Positions 26,898 to 35,890 of a stretch of DNA of 64,000 nucleotides are shown in pieces. Source of the DNA: CAZUWH01 sp964624075 (GTDB lineage: Bacteria; Pseudomonadota; Alphaproteobacteria; Rhodospirillales; Rhodospirillaceae). The DNA is taken from contig CAZUWH010000010.1 in assembly GCA_964624075.1 (NCBI GenBank), positions 1 to 64,000 on the forward strand, written 5' to 3'. The first letter of the stretch is position 1. Every line of letters starts with the position of its first letter. The translations under genes and the position numbers were made by a program. Under the pieces are notes generated by a model. It was not told the DNA's origin, did not search any database, and worked only from the letters and a program-made list of their open reading frames with translations.

Positions 26898-27347
26898 ATG
26901 CCCAGTCACAACTCGGTGCAAACAGACAGTTTCAAGGATAGTGTGTGGCATCACAGCAGACCAAGGTCAAAAAATGTCATTAAACATAACAAGAGAAACA
27001 AATTAAATACTACTACTGTAGTAGAGTCTACTATTGTTGTTCTTTCCAGCTGTGCAACAATTATTCTCGGTACGGAACAGCATGTTTCTGTCAATACTTT
27101 TATGATAGGAGCTGATATACAGTTCTCGAATGGCCAATCCTGCAAAAGTCCATGCACGATAACCGTCAAGCGTGACCAGTCTCTGCAAATCACCATCACC
27201 AAGGCTGACTGTCAACCGCACACCGCCACGATGATTCCGACCCTGTCGGGAGGTGGTGTCATTCTTGGCGGATTGATTGACTATGGAACGGGAGCGGTTT
27301 ACGATCCGCGATTGAATCCGTTGGCGATTCTCCTGATCTGCAACTAG
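26898..27347 (+). CDS. putative lipoprotein, AT-rich
   Basis: A 149-codon frame with a lipobox-like L-S-S-C followed by a conserved-looking domain: C-K-S-P-C-T-I-T-V-K-R, then G-G-G-V-I-L-G-G-L-I-D-Y-G-T-G-A-V-Y and P-N-P-L-like P-L-A-I. The second half resembles small surface lipoproteins whose last part carries G-G-x-I-D-Y-x-T-G-A. The N-terminus before the lipobox is not a good signal peptide (polar, with T-T-T-V-V-E-S-T), so the start may be damaged or lie elsewhere. Base composition is clearly AT-richer than the neighbours, a sign of transfer or of decay. Confidence 0.5.
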   Translation: MPSHNSVQTDSFKDSVWHHSRPRSKNVIKHNKRNKLNTTTVVESTIVVLSSCATIILGTEQHVSVNTFMIGADIQFSNGQSCKSPCTITVKRDQSLQITITKADCQPHTATMIPTLSGGGVILGGLIDYGTGAVYDPRLNPLAILLICN

Positions 27348-27496
27348 ACCAGCAGCGGAGCCTTCGTGTTCTAGATTGCGACTCGTTCTGTTGACGACCC
27401 GGTCTCTGCAAAGCGTTCGCGAGCGCCGGACCAGGGAGAAATGCCCTGACGGCCCCCTTCCGCAGATTGGTTTCTTGTCCGATTTTGATGATATCC

Positions 27497-29089
27497 ATGT
27501 CCGAATCAGCCTTTCCTGACTCCCTGACGACCCGTGATGCCTCCCTTGCGACAGAGGGTATCGCAGCCGCTGATCCGGTGGCACGGCGTCGAACCTTTGC
27601 CATCATCTCCCATCCGGATGCCGGTAAGACGACCTTGACCGAAAAGTTGCTCTTGATGGGCGGCGCCATTCGCCTGGCAGGGGCGGTCAGGGCGCGCGGG
27701 GAAGGCCGACGGGCCCGTTCCGACTGGATGAAGATCGAGCAGCAACGAGGCATTTCGGTTACCACTTCGGTGATGACATTCGAATACAATGGCATCACCT
27801 TCAACCTGCTCGACACACCCGGACACGAGGATTTCAGCGAAGATACCTATCGGACTCTGACCGCAGTTGACTCGGCGGTGATGGTCATCGACGCAGCCAA
27901 GGGCATCGAACCGCAAACCCGCAGGCTGTTCGAGGTCTGCCGGCTACGGGATGTCCCCATTCTCACCTTTGTCAACAAGCTGGATCGCGAGGGGCGGAAT
28001 CCATTCGAGCTGATGGACGAAATCGCCGACCAGCTCGCCCTTGACACCACACCCCTGACCTGGCCGGTGGGAGAAGGCAGTGATTTTTGCGGCTGCCATG
28101 ACATTCTGTACGACCGCATGATTTTCCTGCAGGGGAAGGGAGAAACATTGACCGCAGCGCAGCGTGACCGGTTGCAGGAGGAGGTGGCGCTGATCAGGGC
28201 CGCCTGTCCCGCCTTCGATGGCGAAATCTACCGCCAGGGGCATCTGACGCCAGCGCTGTTCGGCAGTGCCCTGCGCAATTTCGGTGTGCGCGAAGTTCTG
28301 GATGTGCTGGCCCGCTTTGCACCAAGCCCACGTGTCCAGCCGGCTGAACCGCGTTGCGTCGATCCTGCGGAGGACCGTGTCACCGGCTTCGTGTTCAAGG
28401 TACAGGCCAACATGGATCCAAACCATCGTGACCGTGTCGCTTTCATCCGTCTGTGTTCGGGCCGTTTCCGTCGCGGCATGCGTCTGACCCAGGTTGGGAC
28501 CGGCAAGTCGATCGGCATCCACAATCCGATTCTGTTCTTTGCTCAGAACCGTGAGCTAGTCGAGGAGGCCTGGCCCGGCGACATCATCGGTGTACCCAAC
28601 CATGGTGTGTTGCGGGTGGGAGATACCTTGACGGAAGGCGAGCCGCTGCGTTTTACCGGCATCCCCAATTTCGCGCCTGAAATCCTGCGCCGGGTGCGGC
28701 TGGGTAATCCGATGAAGGCCAAGCATCTGAAACGGGCTCTGGAGAGCCTGGCTGAAGAGGGCGTGACGCAAGTATTCCGCCCGCTGCTCGGGGCTGACTG
28801 GATCACCGGCGTGGTGGGCGCGCTTCAGCTTGACGTTCTAGTCGATCGTCTGACTACCGAGTACGGGCTGTCGGTGGTGCTAGAGGTAGCGCCCTACGAA
28901 ACCGCCCGCTGGATAACCGCCAACGATGCAGGGGAATTGAAACGGTTTGTTGATGCTCATCGTTCCAGCATGGCCGAAGATCGGGATGGGCGGCTGGTAT
29001 TCCTGGCCCGCAACGCCTGGGAAATCGGGTACGTCGGGGAGAAATGGAAAGCTATCCGCTTTGAGACCGCCTGTGAACGAATATCGTGA
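27497..29089 (+). CDS. prfC: peptide chain release factor 3
   Basis: GTPase that removes RF1/RF2 from the ribosome after termination. The G1 motif is I-S-H-P-D-A-G-K-T-T-L, G3 is D-T-P-G-H-E-D-F-S-E and G4 is N-K-L-D. The W-M-K-I-E-Q-Q-R-G-I-S-V-T switch region and the C-terminal domains with F-K-V-Q-A-N-M-D-P and F-A-R/P-E-I-L-R-R-V-R are typical of RF3. I start at the ATG at 27497 (MSESAFPDS); an ATG at 27488 in the same frame is equally possible, and neither has a strong ribosome binding site. About 530 residues, as expected. Confidence 0.93.
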   Translation: MSESAFPDSLTTRDASLATEGIAAADPVARRRTFAIISHPDAGKTTLTEKLLLMGGAIRLAGAVRARGEGRRARSDWMKIEQQRGISVTTSVMTFEYNGITFNLLDTPGHEDFSEDTYRTLTAVDSAVMVIDAAKGIEPQTRRLFEVCRLRDVPILTFVNKLDREGRNPFELMDEIADQLALDTTPLTWPVGEGSDFCGCHDILYDRMIFLQGKGETLTAAQRDRLQEEVALIRAACPAFDGEIYRQGHLTPALFGSALRNFGVREVLDVLARFAPSPRVQPAEPRCVDPAEDRVTGFVFKVQANMDPNHRDRVAFIRLCSGRFRRGMRLTQVGTGKSIGIHNPILFFAQNRELVEEAWPGDIIGVPNHGVLRVGDTLTEGEPLRFTGIPNFAPEILRRVRLGNPMKAKHLKRALESLAEEGVTQVFRPLLGADWITGVVGALQLDVLVDRLTTEYGLSVVLEVAPYETARWITANDAGELKRFVDAHRSSMAEDRDGRLVFLARNAWEIGYVGEKWKAIRFETACERIS

Positions 29090-29272
29090 CCACACAATAC
29101 CCTATTAAGGGGTGTGGGGGGGGGGAGGGCAGGCCACCCCCACGTTTTGGTTCCTTGCCTTCCGATTGAAACAAAGTGGGGGAGGCAAAGCCTCTCCCAC
29201 ATCCCCTCGATTCCAATTCTTATCCGGACTCTGTATTACTTGCGGAGTCTATCCGCTCGCGCGCTCCCGCAT

Positions 29273-30193
29273 TCAGGTACCCAATGCGTCACGCAAGGCC
29301 GCCACCAGAGGCATATCCGCAGGTGGCAGGGGATAAGTGGCCAGGCGACGGGGGTGAACCCAGTGCAGACGCTGACCTTCGCACCCCTGCGGCTGACCGC
29401 GCCAGTTGCGGCATATGTAGAGTGGCATCAGAAGGTGAAAGTCCACATAGGGATGGGAGGCAAAACTCAGGGGAGCAAGACAGCCCGTGCGGACTTCCAC
29501 TCCCAGTTCTTCACGCAGCTCACGAATCAGGGCCGTTTCCGGTATTTCGCCTTCTTGTACCTTGCCACCCGGGAATTCCCACAGGCCGGCCATGCGCCGG
29601 CCTGATGGCCGCTGGGCGAGCAGAACCCGGCCATCGGCGTCGATCAGGGCCGCTGCGGCGACCAGAAGCATCGGTCGGCTCGTCCACTGTGCCAGCCATG
29701 CGGTCCGACTCAAGGTGAAGGCATCGACTGTCAGGGAACAGCACCGGTTGCTGCCACAATCAGAAATCTCGCTCGTAGCCCTGAAACCAGCCTTTTCCAG
29801 AATCCGTCGCGACGCTGGATTGTTCTTCATGATGGAGACCGTCAAACCATCGAGGGCGAGATCCTGGAAAGCAAAAGCGACCACGCGTCGAACGGCCTCG
29901 GTAGCGATGCCGCCGTGCCAGAACGGCCTACCAATCCAGTAGCTCAACACTGCCTGGGATGGTCTGCTCGAAGCCAGGCTGATCGCACCGACCATGATGC
30001 CATCAACGAGGCATTCGATGACAAACGAAACACCCTGACCGGTGGCCATCAGATGGAGGAGATGATGGATAGCCTGGACCGGGTCAAGGGGATGGGGAAG
30101 CTGATCGGTCGGAGCAGACACCTCTTGCTCACCGGCCAGTTCCATCAGACGCGGGGCATCGGACTCAGCAATTGACCGCAGCCGCACGCTCAT
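29273..30193 (-). CDS. fused GNAT acetyltransferase and MutT Nudix hydrolase
   Basis: Two domains in one chain of 306 residues. Residues 1 to about 160 are a GNAT N-acetyltransferase of the RimJ/RimL type (V-R-L-R-S-I-A-E-S-D, Y-W-I-G-R-P-F-W-H-G-G-I-A-T-E-A, then N-P-A-S-R-R-I-L-E-K-A-G-F). The rest is an 8-oxo-dGTP diphosphatase with the full Nudix box G-K-V-Q-E-G-E-I-P-E-T-A-L-I-R-E-L-R-E-E-L-G-V, cleaning oxidised nucleotides. The frame is open further upstream, but M-S-V-R-L-R-S at 30193 is the natural domain start. The fusion is known from Rhodospirillales; why the two activities are joined is not known to me. Confidence 0.85.
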   Translation of the reverse strand: MSVRLRSIAESDAPRLMELAGEQEVSAPTDQLPHPLDPVQAIHHLLHLMATGQGVSFVIECLVDGIMVGAISLASSRPSQAVLSYWIGRPFWHGGIATEAVRRVVAFAFQDLALDGLTVSIMKNNPASRRILEKAGFRATSEISDCGSNRCCSLTVDAFTLSRTAWLAQWTSRPMLLVAAAALIDADGRVLLAQRPSGRRMAGLWEFPGGKVQEGEIPETALIRELREELGVEVRTGCLAPLSFASHPYVDFHLLMPLYICRNWRGQPQGCEGQRLHWVHPRRLATYPLPPADMPLVAALRDALGT

Positions 30194-30345
30194 GGCGGAG
30201 AGGGGTTGGCCGTGCCAACTTTGGGTGAAGCAGTCGGAATGGTTTGCCATTCTACAGGGATTCCAGACGCATTCCAGGCCTTGAATCAAGGAAGCAGGAA
30301 AGGGTGAAGAACTATCATGACCGATCCGGGCACACGGCTGACGGC

Positions 30346-31596
30346 CTACAACGTCTCCCCCCGCAGCAGGCGCGGCAGATCTCCCACCGTGCCCATGGCA
30401 TGCTGCATGAAAAGCTTCTTCAACGGTGGTAGGCGGTTAACCATGGCGAGTCCCATGTCCCGGGCCAGCCGCAATAGCTCGATGTCGTTGGAGAACAGGC
30501 GGTTGAGGACATCGGTCAGGGCCAGCATCACCATGTTGTCGAAACGGCGCCAGCGTTGATAGCGGAGAAGACTGCTCATTTCGCCCACATCGAGCCCGAG
30601 CCGGGCGGCATCCACGATCACCTCGGCCAGGGCCGCGACATCGCGGATGCCCATATTGAGTCCCTGACCGGCCAGGGGATGCATCCCGTGCGCGGCATCA
30701 CCTGCCAGGGCCAGGCGCTGTGCCACGTAGGCATCGGCAAACTGCAGCGACAGCGGATAGGAAAAGCGTGGACCAGCCACCCGAATTCCGCCCAGGAAAT
30801 CGCCGAAACGGGCTTCCAATTCGGCCAGAAAGGCGTCGTCGTTCAGAGCCATCAGGAAGGGAACGCGCTGGCTGCGCTCGGTCCAGACGATCGAGGACTG
30901 GCAGGAGTGCGCCAAAGGCAGGATGGCAAACGGGCCCGCCGGCAGGAAATGCTCGTGCGCAACATTATGATGGGAGTCTTGATGGGCCACCGTGCAGACG
31001 ATGGCCGTCTGGGAATAGTGCCAGGACGTCAGGCCGATCCCGGCCGCTATACGCATCGGCGAAGCACGGCCATCGGCAGCAACCACCAGACGGGCCTCGA
31101 TTTGGCGTCCGTCAGTCAGGGTGGCATGGACACCGCCGCTATCACGATCCAGATGAGCCACGGTCGTGGGGGCGAGAAAAGTTACCGCCGGCAGGGTACG
31201 CAGACGGCGGAGCAGCGCCCGGCGCGTGACCGGGTTCTCGACAATCCAGCCAAATGGTTCCTCGCTGACATCGGCATGGTTGTAATGTAGGAACAGCAGC
31301 GAATCGTCATCGGCGACACGGATATCGAGAATGGCCCCGGCCCGTGGCATGATCTCGTCCCAGATGCCGATGCCGGCCAGCAATCGCTGACTGGACAAGG
31401 AAATGGCTGTCCCGCGGCCGTCCAGTTCGGTTGCCTGCAGAATGGTTGGGACGTCGCGATCGACTACGATTACAGTGACATGGGCCTGCCCCAGGGCACA
31501 GGCCAACATGCTGCCAACCAGCCCACCTCCCACGACCAAGACATCGGCGACCAGGCTGTTGCCTTTGGTGCTATTGGGGGTACTGGACTTCTTCAT
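30346..31596 (-). CDS. UbiH/UbiF-family FAD-dependent hydroxylase (ubiquinone biosynthesis)
   Basis: A 416-residue flavoprotein monooxygenase. The Rossmann motif is V-L-V-V-G-G-G-L-V-G-S-M-L-A, the NADPH-linked motif includes V-A-A-D-G-R-A-S-P, and the FAD motif G-D-A-A-H-G-M-H-P-L-A-G-Q-G-L-N-M-G is the UbiH/UbiF/VisC signature. It hydroxylates a ring carbon of the ubiquinone precursor; which position cannot be told from sequence. The MKKSSTPNS start has an AAGGGATC purine run upstream. It is the first gene after tRNA-His on this strand. Confidence 0.87.
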   Translation of the reverse strand: MKKSSTPNSTKGNSLVADVLVVGGGLVGSMLACALGQAHVTVIVVDRDVPTILQATELDGRGTAISLSSQRLLAGIGIWDEIMPRAGAILDIRVADDDSLLFLHYNHADVSEEPFGWIVENPVTRRALLRRLRTLPAVTFLAPTTVAHLDRDSGGVHATLTDGRQIEARLVVAADGRASPMRIAAGIGLTSWHYSQTAIVCTVAHQDSHHNVAHEHFLPAGPFAILPLAHSCQSSIVWTERSQRVPFLMALNDDAFLAELEARFGDFLGGIRVAGPRFSYPLSLQFADAYVAQRLALAGDAAHGMHPLAGQGLNMGIRDVAALAEVIVDAARLGLDVGEMSSLLRYQRWRRFDNMVMLALTDVLNRLFSNDIELLRLARDMGLAMVNRLPPLKKLFMQHAMGTVGDLPRLLRGETL

Positions 31597-31720
31597 GCAG
31601 ATCCCTTCCGTTGCCCTCCCCCCGCAAGCGGGGGTTCATAACTGTATAGAACGGCTTTTCCCGCACCCACAGGCAACACCCACCAGGCCTTTTGGGGGAA
31701 GAAGGGGCCTTCGGGGATTC

Positions 31721-31798
31721 TGGGGTGGCTGATCGGATTTGAACCGACGACCCTTGGTACCACAAACCAATGCTCTGACCAACTGAGCTACAGCCACC
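31721..31798 (-). tRNA. tRNA-His (GTG)
   Basis: The minus strand gives GGTGGCTGTAGCTCAGTTGG at the 5' end, with the extra G at position -1 typical of tRNA-His. The anticodon loop TTGTGGT has anticodon GTG, the T-arm contains GGTTCAAATCC, the acceptor is CAGCCACC, and CCA is encoded at 31721-31723. Confidence 0.95.
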
Positions 31799-31891
31799 AC
31801 TCTCCCTCCCTCCTCTCAGAGGGCAACCTGCACAAAAACGTGACCCTTCATACCAGAATGTGACAAGGCCATCAAGGGATCAACAGCAATC

Positions 31892-32005
31892 CTCAGTATG
31901 AAATTTATTCCAAGTCGCATCAGTAGGCTCCACCCCCAAACCCTCCCCCGACCCAAGAGGGAGGGGGTCTTCCCGTCAGATAATGAGAATCGCTGAGGGA
32001 CCAAA
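31892..32005. repeat. CT-rich hairpin repeat, full copy
   Basis: Left end CTCAGTATGAAATTTATTCC and AAGTCGC, then TAGGCTCC, a hairpin CCCTCCCCC-gacccaaga-GGGAGGGGG type core (about 31936-31967), and right end ATAATGAGAATCGCTG. The 46049-46175 copy has the same left end, hairpin and right end in the same order. Confidence 0.7.
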
Positions 32006-32261
32006 ACGGAGCAATCGGGGCGATGGTATATTCCCATGACCAGGCCCTCCTCCTGGATGAGCTGCCGTATGCACACAAGTTAGTTACTGTAACCTGTAGA
32101 GGTGCATCATTTCACATCAAGAATAACTTCCTCTTCCCTTGAGGGCTACAGAATGCACACATCTTTTTTGATTTCTGACGGCCCAGAGCGCTCCATCGAG
32201 AGCATGCACATTAGACGCCTTGTAAAGCCCGGGAAGGCAGGTGGGCTCCTCGAATTATTTA

Positions 32262-32384
32262 TACTTCGTCATTCCCGCGGAAACTTGTCCTCGCACAGGT
32301 GGGGGCGGGAATCTATGTTCACCAGCCTGTCACGGATGCCCGCCTGTGCGGGCATAACGATTTTTCGAAATGTCCGAATAAAGA
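32262..32384. repeat. composite double-hairpin (REP-like) repeat, copy 2
   Basis: Begins CGTCATTCCCGCGG and has CGGGAATCTATG, then GATGCCCGCCTGTGCGGGCA (a perfect GCCCGC/GCGGGC hairpin), and ends with the shared flank ACGATTTTTCGAAATGTCC. It is longer than the other copies because of extra sequence inside the first hairpin. Confidence 0.7.
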
Positions 32385-32479
32385 AAGGCTTTGCCTCTCA
32401 CCTCCTCGCTCGCGGGCAGGATCTACGTGCGCCTGGAAGCCTCTGAGCCCCTCGCATATTGACATTTCGTCATCCCCCC

Positions 32480-33166
32480 TCAGCAGCGGGGCAGATCCGC
32501 TGCCCGCAATCTGGGTCCGACCTGGCGGGCCAGATGATCGCACACGACGGCCCCCTCCCCCCGGCACAACAAGGCCAGCGGACTTGCCTCCCAATCCGGG
32601 TTGACCGTTTCCAACCACTGGCGTCGTTCCGACAACACGGGCTTCAGGATAGTCAGGATATGCCGTACGGTGATAACCTGGCGCAAGCCATGCAGCCGCT
32701 CCTCCGCCATGCGTTCGGGTGGCGCATGTGACCAGGTGCCGATTTCAGCCCCATCCAAACCAAGAATGGCAGCCTGTTCCTCCAGGTCAAGACCGAGATC
32801 AGCGGCAGCAGCCAGATAATGGTGCAGAAAGATTAACCAACCGACACAGCGCCACACCATTGCCCGTTCAGCGGGGTAGAGCACTGCCGTCACAGGTGAA
32901 ACCATCCGCAATCGCTTCCCTTCCACACTGTCGGCCTGCAGATCGGCCACGGCCTCGGCTTCCGGCCTGTCCAGAAGCGCACACCAAGCCTCCCACACCG
33001 GGGCCATGTCCGGTTGCCGGTGCATCAAATCTTCCAGATGCTGCACAACCCGCCGCTTCAGATCTGGATTGGAGCACATTCGCCGTAGGACGGCTCGATG
33101 GTAGGCGGTCATTTTCATTTCATGCAACGTTCGCGCATCCATGCCCTTGCCCTTCAGGTTCGACAC
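32480..33166 (-). CDS. hypothetical protein with Xre/MbcA/ParS-like C-terminal domain
   Basis: A 228-residue protein. The C-terminal 120 residues resemble the MbcA/ParS/Xre antitoxin-type domain: a helix-turn-helix-like L-E-E-Q-A-A-I-L-G-L-D-G-A-E-I-G-T-W, E-R-L-H-G-L-R-Q-V, and the toxin-binding end W-L-E-T-V-N-P-D-W-E-A-S-P-L-A-L-L-C-R-G-E-G. No RES-type toxin gene is next to it, so it may be an orphan regulator. The N-terminal part is not recognised. Starts at M9, M17 or M19 are possible. It is flanked by non-coding DNA. Confidence 0.5.
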   Translation of the reverse strand: MSNLKGKGMDARTLHEMKMTAYHRAVLRRMCSNPDLKRRVVQHLEDLMHRQPDMAPVWEAWCALLDRPEAEAVADLQADSVEGKRLRMVSPVTAVLYPAERAMVWRCVGWLIFLHHYLAAAADLGLDLEEQAAILGLDGAEIGTWSHAPPERMAEERLHGLRQVITVRHILTILKPVLSERRQWLETVNPDWEASPLALLCRGEGAVVCDHLARQVGPRLRAADLPRC

Positions 33167-33348
33167 AGCCGCAAAACGATATCATGCCGGTGCGCCGATC
33201 AATCGACTCCTCATATGGCCCGTACCGGGCACGCGCATCGCTATGCCGAAGGCACGCATTCCACATGATACGCTCGACCGCAGTCGCAATGGCTACTTGA
33301 TAGAAGCGGGCAGGTCGGATAATATATCAAGCATTGAGCGTACCTGGA

Positions 33349-34860
33349 TCAGCCGTGCAGGTTCGTTGGGGTGAACGCCGCGGCATAGGTTTGCCGCAGC
33401 AGGTTTTTTTGCACCTTGCCCATGGCGTTGCGTGGTAGTTCCTCTACGAACAGAACCGCCTTGGGAATCTTGTAATTGGCAAGGCAGGTACGGGCGTGAT
33501 GAATAACGGTTTCAGGCAGGAGGTGATTCCATCCTGTCTGAACTACTGCTACCACCGCCTCGCCGAAATCGGGATGAGGCAAACCGATAACCGCTGATTC
33601 GATCACGCCGTCAAGTCTGTTGATGACTTGTTCCACCTCGCGCGGATAGACATTACATCCTCCGCTGATGATCAGATCCTTGACCCGCCCGACCAGAGTG
33701 ACGGTACCGTCCGTCTCGATACGAGCCAGGTCCCCGGTGATGAACCAGCCATCGGGCGTGAGGTCCTCCGTTTTGTGGCGCCAGTAGCCAGCAAAAACAT
33801 TGTTCCCACGGACATGCAGCACGCCTACCTCTCCTGGCGGCACGAGGGTGCCCTCTGTTCCGGCTACGCGCACCGATACACCGGGCAGTGGCCGGCCAAC
33901 GCTGCCGGACCTGCGTTCGCCTCGATAGGGGTTCGAGGTATTCATGCCTGTTTCCGTCATGCCATATCGCTCCAGAATGGCATGACCGGTCCGACGCTGG
34001 AAGGCCGTAAAAGTCTCCGGCAACAAAGGTGCAGAGCCGGAAATGAACAGCCGCATCTGGGCGCATGTCGCGGCAGTGAGATCGGCACCCGCGAGCAGGC
34101 GGGTGTAATAGGTCGGCACGCCCATGAAGACGGTCGCCCGCGGCAAACGCGTGATCACCTCAATCCGGTTGAAGGCCGGCAGCCAGATCATGCAGGCGCC
34201 GGACAGGAGCACGCAGTGACAGGCCACAAACAGGCCGTGGGCATGGAAAATGGGCAGGGCATGGAGCAGGACATCATCGGCGGTAAAGGCCCAGCTTGTA
34301 CGCAGGGCCTCGCCGTTGGCGGCCAGATTGCGGTGTGTCAGTATCGCGCCCTTGGGCCGGCCGGTGGTGCCTGATGTATAAAGCAGAGCGGCCGTGTCGT
34401 CTGGCGCGCAGGGGCAGGACGTGAAGGGGCGGACAGGAGAAAGGGACGGGAACGACCCGCTGCCATCGGCCGCCAGGGTGAAGAAATGGCGGCAGCCATG
34501 GCGCAAGGCTGTGGCTTCCTTGATCGCTGCCGCCGGACTGGCCACCACGACGGCCGGTTCGGCATCACCGATCAGGTAGTCCACTTCATCGTCACGATAG
34601 GCCGTATTCAAGGGCAGGAATACGAGTCCGACCCGCAGGCAGGCCAGATAGAGAAATAGGGCCGCCGGCGATTTGTCCACTTGCACGGCCACTCGATCGC
34701 CCTTGACACAGCCAAGAGAAGCCAGAATGGCGGCAAAACGGGCCGATGTCTGCTCCATGTCGGCCCAGCTATAGAGACCATCGGTGGTCTCGATCAGGGA
34801 ACACGACGGGTCGGCGGGAAAACGACTGGCGATCAGGCGATAGAGATTGGCATCATGCAT
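33349..34860 (-). CDS. matB: malonyl-CoA synthetase / acyl-CoA ligase (MatB-like)
   Basis: ANL-superfamily adenylate-forming enzyme that joins malonate (or a related acid) to CoA. The P-loop is L-L-Y-T-S-G-T-T-G-R-P-K-G-A, A5 is Y-G-M-T-E-T-G-M-N-T-S-N-P-Y, A7 is G-D-L-A-R and the catalytic Lys end is R-N-A-M-G-K-V-Q-K. The A5 motif with N-T-S-N-P-Y, containing the arginine-flanked pocket R-G-E-R, is that of malonyl-CoA ligases. At 503 residues it is full length. It follows accD by about 10 bases, so a shared role in malonyl-CoA supply is plausible. Confidence 0.82.
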   Translation of the reverse strand: MHDANLYRLIASRFPADPSCSLIETTDGLYSWADMEQTSARFAAILASLGCVKGDRVAVQVDKSPAALFLYLACLRVGLVFLPLNTAYRDDEVDYLIGDAEPAVVVASPAAAIKEATALRHGCRHFFTLAADGSGSFPSLSPVRPFTSCPCAPDDTAALLYTSGTTGRPKGAILTHRNLAANGEALRTSWAFTADDVLLHALPIFHAHGLFVACHCVLLSGACMIWLPAFNRIEVITRLPRATVFMGVPTYYTRLLAGADLTAATCAQMRLFISGSAPLLPETFTAFQRRTGHAILERYGMTETGMNTSNPYRGERRSGSVGRPLPGVSVRVAGTEGTLVPPGEVGVLHVRGNNVFAGYWRHKTEDLTPDGWFITGDLARIETDGTVTLVGRVKDLIISGGCNVYPREVEQVINRLDGVIESAVIGLPHPDFGEAVVAVVQTGWNHLLPETVIHHARTCLANYKIPKAVLFVEELPRNAMGKVQKNLLRQTYAAAFTPTNLHG

Positions 34861-34869
34861 GACAAGGCT

Positions 34870-35817
34870 CTAAGGAGAATCGGAAGCAAGGGAGGGGAGC
34901 GAAGAGGGAATCTCAACCGGCACCGGGAATTCTGTCCGCAATGGCAGGTCGATCACTTCGCCTGAAGGCAGAGGGTGGTGCAGAAGCTTGAGCAGCCTGA
35001 TGAGAATATCGCGCAACTGATGACGATGCACCACCATGTCCAACATGCCATGGGCGAGCAGATATTCGGAGCGCTGAAAATCTTTGGGGATCTCCTCATG
35101 TATGGTCTGTTCGACGACACGGGTCCCGGCAAAGCCGATCACTGCCCCAGGCTCGGCGAGAACGATGTCACCAAGGGTAGCAAACGAAGCAGCTACACCA
35201 CCTAAAGTAGGGTCTGTCAGTACGACAAGAAAGGGCAGCCCTTTTCCCTTGACATTGTCCACCGCGACGGTAGTGCGGGCCATCTGCATCAACGATAGGA
35301 TGCCTTCTTGCAAACGGAGACCAGCCGCGGCCGAAACCACGACCAGGGGAGCCTCCTGCAGCACGGCCAATTCGGCAGCAGCTACCAGACCCTCGCCGAC
35401 CGCCAGCCCCATGGAGCCTTTCAGGAAGTCAATGTTGAACACCGCCATGACCAGCGGCGTTCCTCCCATGGTACCATGGGCGACGATGATGGCATCGTCT
35501 TCCCCGGTCTGGATCTGGGCTTCCTTCAGGCGGTCCACATAACGTTTCCGGTCACGGAATTTGAGGGGATCGAACTGGGTCTGCGGCAGCTCAATGTATG
35601 TGAAGCTGCCGCTGTCGAACAGGGTGACGAGCCGGGTTCGGACCGGCAGCCGCATATGGTGGCCACAACGGCTACAGACCCGCAGGGTGCGTTCGAAGTC
35701 CTTGTGAAAGAGCATGTGACCACATTGCGGACATTTCACCCACAGGTTCTCGGGCACGTCCTTGGGCCGAACCAGCTGGCGGATCTTGGGCCGGACATAG
35801 TTGGTCAGCCAGTTCAT
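34870..35817 (-). CDS. accD: acetyl-CoA carboxylase carboxyltransferase subunit beta
   Basis: Forms the carboxyltransferase with AccA, the first committed step of fatty-acid synthesis. The N-terminal zinc ribbon has Cys29, Cys32, Cys48 and Cys51 (C-P-Q-C and C-S-R-C), followed by the crotonase-fold domain with G-S-M-G-L-A-V-G-E and F-A-G-T-R-V-V-E-Q-T. I start at M-N-W-L-T-N-Y at 35817, the family N-terminus; an upstream in-frame Met at 35856 gives unrelated residues. It lies in the order trpB-trpA-accD, as in many Alphaproteobacteria. Confidence 0.93.
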   Translation of the reverse strand: MNWLTNYVRPKIRQLVRPKDVPENLWVKCPQCGHMLFHKDFERTLRVCSRCGHHMRLPVRTRLVTLFDSGSFTYIELPQTQFDPLKFRDRKRYVDRLKEAQIQTGEDDAIIVAHGTMGGTPLVMAVFNIDFLKGSMGLAVGEGLVAAAELAVLQEAPLVVVSAAAGLRLQEGILSLMQMARTTVAVDNVKGKGLPFLVVLTDPTLGGVAASFATLGDIVLAEPGAVIGFAGTRVVEQTIHEEIPKDFQRSEYLLAHGMLDMVVHRHQLRDILIRLLKLLHHPLPSGEVIDLPLRTEFPVPVEIPSSLPSLASDSP

Positions 35818-35890
35818 GGCTGCGCTCCCGTATTGGTCAATACCAGCAAGCCCCATTGATGGAGACAGGGATTGATCGAGACAGGACCGG

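Larger units (their letters stand above)
31799..32479. other. non-coding stretch holding two repeats
   Basis: No gene is seen between tRNA-His and the gene at 32480. It contains a full CT-rich hairpin repeat (31892-32005) and a composite double-hairpin repeat (32262-32384), listed separately. Between them the DNA is AT-richer and without features. Confidence 0.5.

Noticed and set aside
30556..31290. Long plus-strand ORF opposite the UbiH-like gene
   Set aside because: Antisense shadow of a clear flavoprotein gene; H, Q and R-rich.
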